Shown: one piece after another, positions 63,374-64,000 of the stretch
Position numbering within the stretch: the stretch's first letter is position 1
Layout of the letters: each line of letters begins with the position of its first letter
Source of the DNA: Blepharisma japonicum
Taxonomy: Eukaryota; Ciliophora; Heterotrichea; Heterotrichida; Blepharismidae
Reading direction: 5' to 3'
Length of the DNA stretch: 64,000 nt
NCBI GenBank assembly: GCA_949751835.1
Contig: CATKHK010000076.1
Location: 62,001 to 126,000 of the forward strand
Program-made: the position numbers and the translations under genes
The notes under the pieces: model-generated
Told to the model about the DNA's origin: nothing
Database searches by the model: none
What the model saw: only the letters and a program-made list of their open reading frames with translations

Positions 63374-64000
63374 TTAATTAAACAAATTTCTCGGTTTATT
63401 TAAAGGTGTTTTAGACCGATCATTATTTAGTTTTGTTTTGGCCAAAAATTCTTCAAGTGTATGTGAAATATTTGCAAATTTCCAAAATTCGGATTTCAAT
63501 GATGTCGGCGACCGAGGTGCGGATCTTGGTGAGGTTGCTGCGCTTTCATTCATAAAATATCGAAGCTCTGAGATTACCTGCTGGCTTGGCTTAATTCTAT
63601 ACGGTGTATTTATTTCTTTTTCTGCATGATGAAAGTTTCGGATTTTTAATGGAATTTTCTTTATATCATTTCTATCTCTGTGAGAAGTAATAGAAAATCT
63701 TCTTTTAGTTGATGCATCAGCACCAGAGTCTTCATATTTGATAACAGTTATTCTTGGACTTATAGGACTTTCTCTATTTGAATTTACGTTTTGTGAACAA
63801 TTTCTAAAATGTTTAGGTGTCTGTTTGGCTTTAAGAATTCTTATGCTTGTAGGAATGCTATAAGTTATAACTGTATCTATATGAGGCTTGATTTCTGGTT
63901 TAACTGTTTTTGGGTGAGGCAGGTTATGCTGGACTATTGCAAGAGAATCCAATTTTAATTTTTCATATAAACTAGATCTCCTATATGAGCTTTTTAATTT
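63374..64000 (-). CDS. Unknown basic protein (5' partial)
   Basis: At least 208 residues on the minus strand; the frame enters from the window's right edge and ends at TAA 63374. The visible part is basic, Ser/Pro/Arg-rich and probably disordered (SPRITVIKYEDSGADASTK; TKRRFSITSHRDRNDIKK; SAATSPRSAPRSPTSLKSEF). Several RxxS/SP sites suggest phosphorylation. No domain recognised; the N-terminal part lies outside the window. Confidence 0.6.
   Translation of the reverse strand, partial: KLKSSYRRSSLYEKLKLDSLAIVQHNLPHPKTVKPEIKPHIDTVITYSIPTSIRILKAKQTPKHFRNCSQNVNSNRESPISPRITVIKYEDSGADASTKRRFSITSHRDRNDIKKIPLKIRNFHHAEKEINTPYRIKPSQQVISELRYFMNESAATSPRSAPRSPTSLKSEFWKFANISHTLEEFLAKTKLNNDRSKTPLNKPRNLFN

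Noticed and set aside
1-64000. Widespread frame-breaking stops suggesting pseudogenes or a poor assembly
   Set aside because: All breaks are TGA and the frame resumes at once in a conserved domain. The simple explanation is TGA=Trp.
1-64000. Telomere repeats or virus-like/retroelement sequences
   Set aside because: No telomeric repeat tract, reverse transcriptase, integrase, capsid or long terminal repeat pattern was recognised.

Overview
The window is nuclear DNA of a ciliate, most likely a heterotrich of the Blepharisma type. Two direct observations support this. First, TGA is read as tryptophan: nearly every conserved gene (BK-type and SK-type K+ channels, Dicer-like RNase III, PIG-O, meckelin, PTC7-type phosphatase, cathepsin-like protein) runs straight through in-frame TGA where Trp fits, and all recognisable genes end in TAA or TAG. 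Second, the introns are only 15 or 16 nt long (eight found), all begin GTA and all have an A at position 10. The DNA is AT-rich, genes have few introns, and intergenic gaps are very small (1, 7, 13, 20, 26 and 65 nt in places), as in a compact somatic (macronuclear) genome. The species is an inference. I saw no rRNA, tRNA, CRISPR, telomere repeat or recognisable transposon.

Layout. 1-11.7 kb: 3' part of a kelch/cysteine-rich membrane protein, a cyclin Y-like protein, a small membrane protein, a BK/SLO-type K+ channel, a long coiled-coil protein with a C-terminal globular domain, and POLD3 (DNA polymerase delta subunit 3). 11.8-16.7 kb: a possible gene relic, two tandem EEP-fold hydrolases, a Tctex1 dynein light chain and two unknown genes. 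16.8-25 kb: helicase-less Dicer-like protein, PH/coiled-coil protein, TBC Rab-GAP, a fusion of a SelW/Rdx domain with a nephrocystin-4-like C-terminal domain, and a DHHC palmitoyltransferase. 25-32.3 kb: Cys-rich GPI-anchored surface protein, RVxF-containing protein, papain-fold pseudoprotease, PIG-O and a RING-PHD protein. 33-42 kb: TOG/HEAT protein and a 1288-residue acidic repeat protein. 42-51 kb: twin CX3C protein, two unknowns, VPS29, another unknown, a phosphatase with IQ and glycogen-binding domains, and meckelin (TMEM67). 51-64 kb: SK-type K+ channel, two fucose-lectin-like genes (one on a mucin-like stalk) flanking an unknown gene, a multipass membrane protein, a minimal BET bromodomain protein, HIBCH, a PH protein and partial or unknown genes.

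Themes. Several genes fit cilium and membrane biology: meckelin, the NPHP4-like fusion, the TOG protein, Tctex1 and two Ca2+-gated-type K+ channels. Others fit membrane traffic and lipidation (VPS29, TBC, DHHC, PIG-O with a GPI-anchored product two genes away). The Dicer-like gene fits ciliate small-RNA-guided genome rearrangement. The best candidates for something new are the lectin cluster at 54.8-57.9 kb, the IQ/CBM48/PP2C fusion at 45.8-47.4 kb and the acidic repeat protein at 37.9-41.7 kb.
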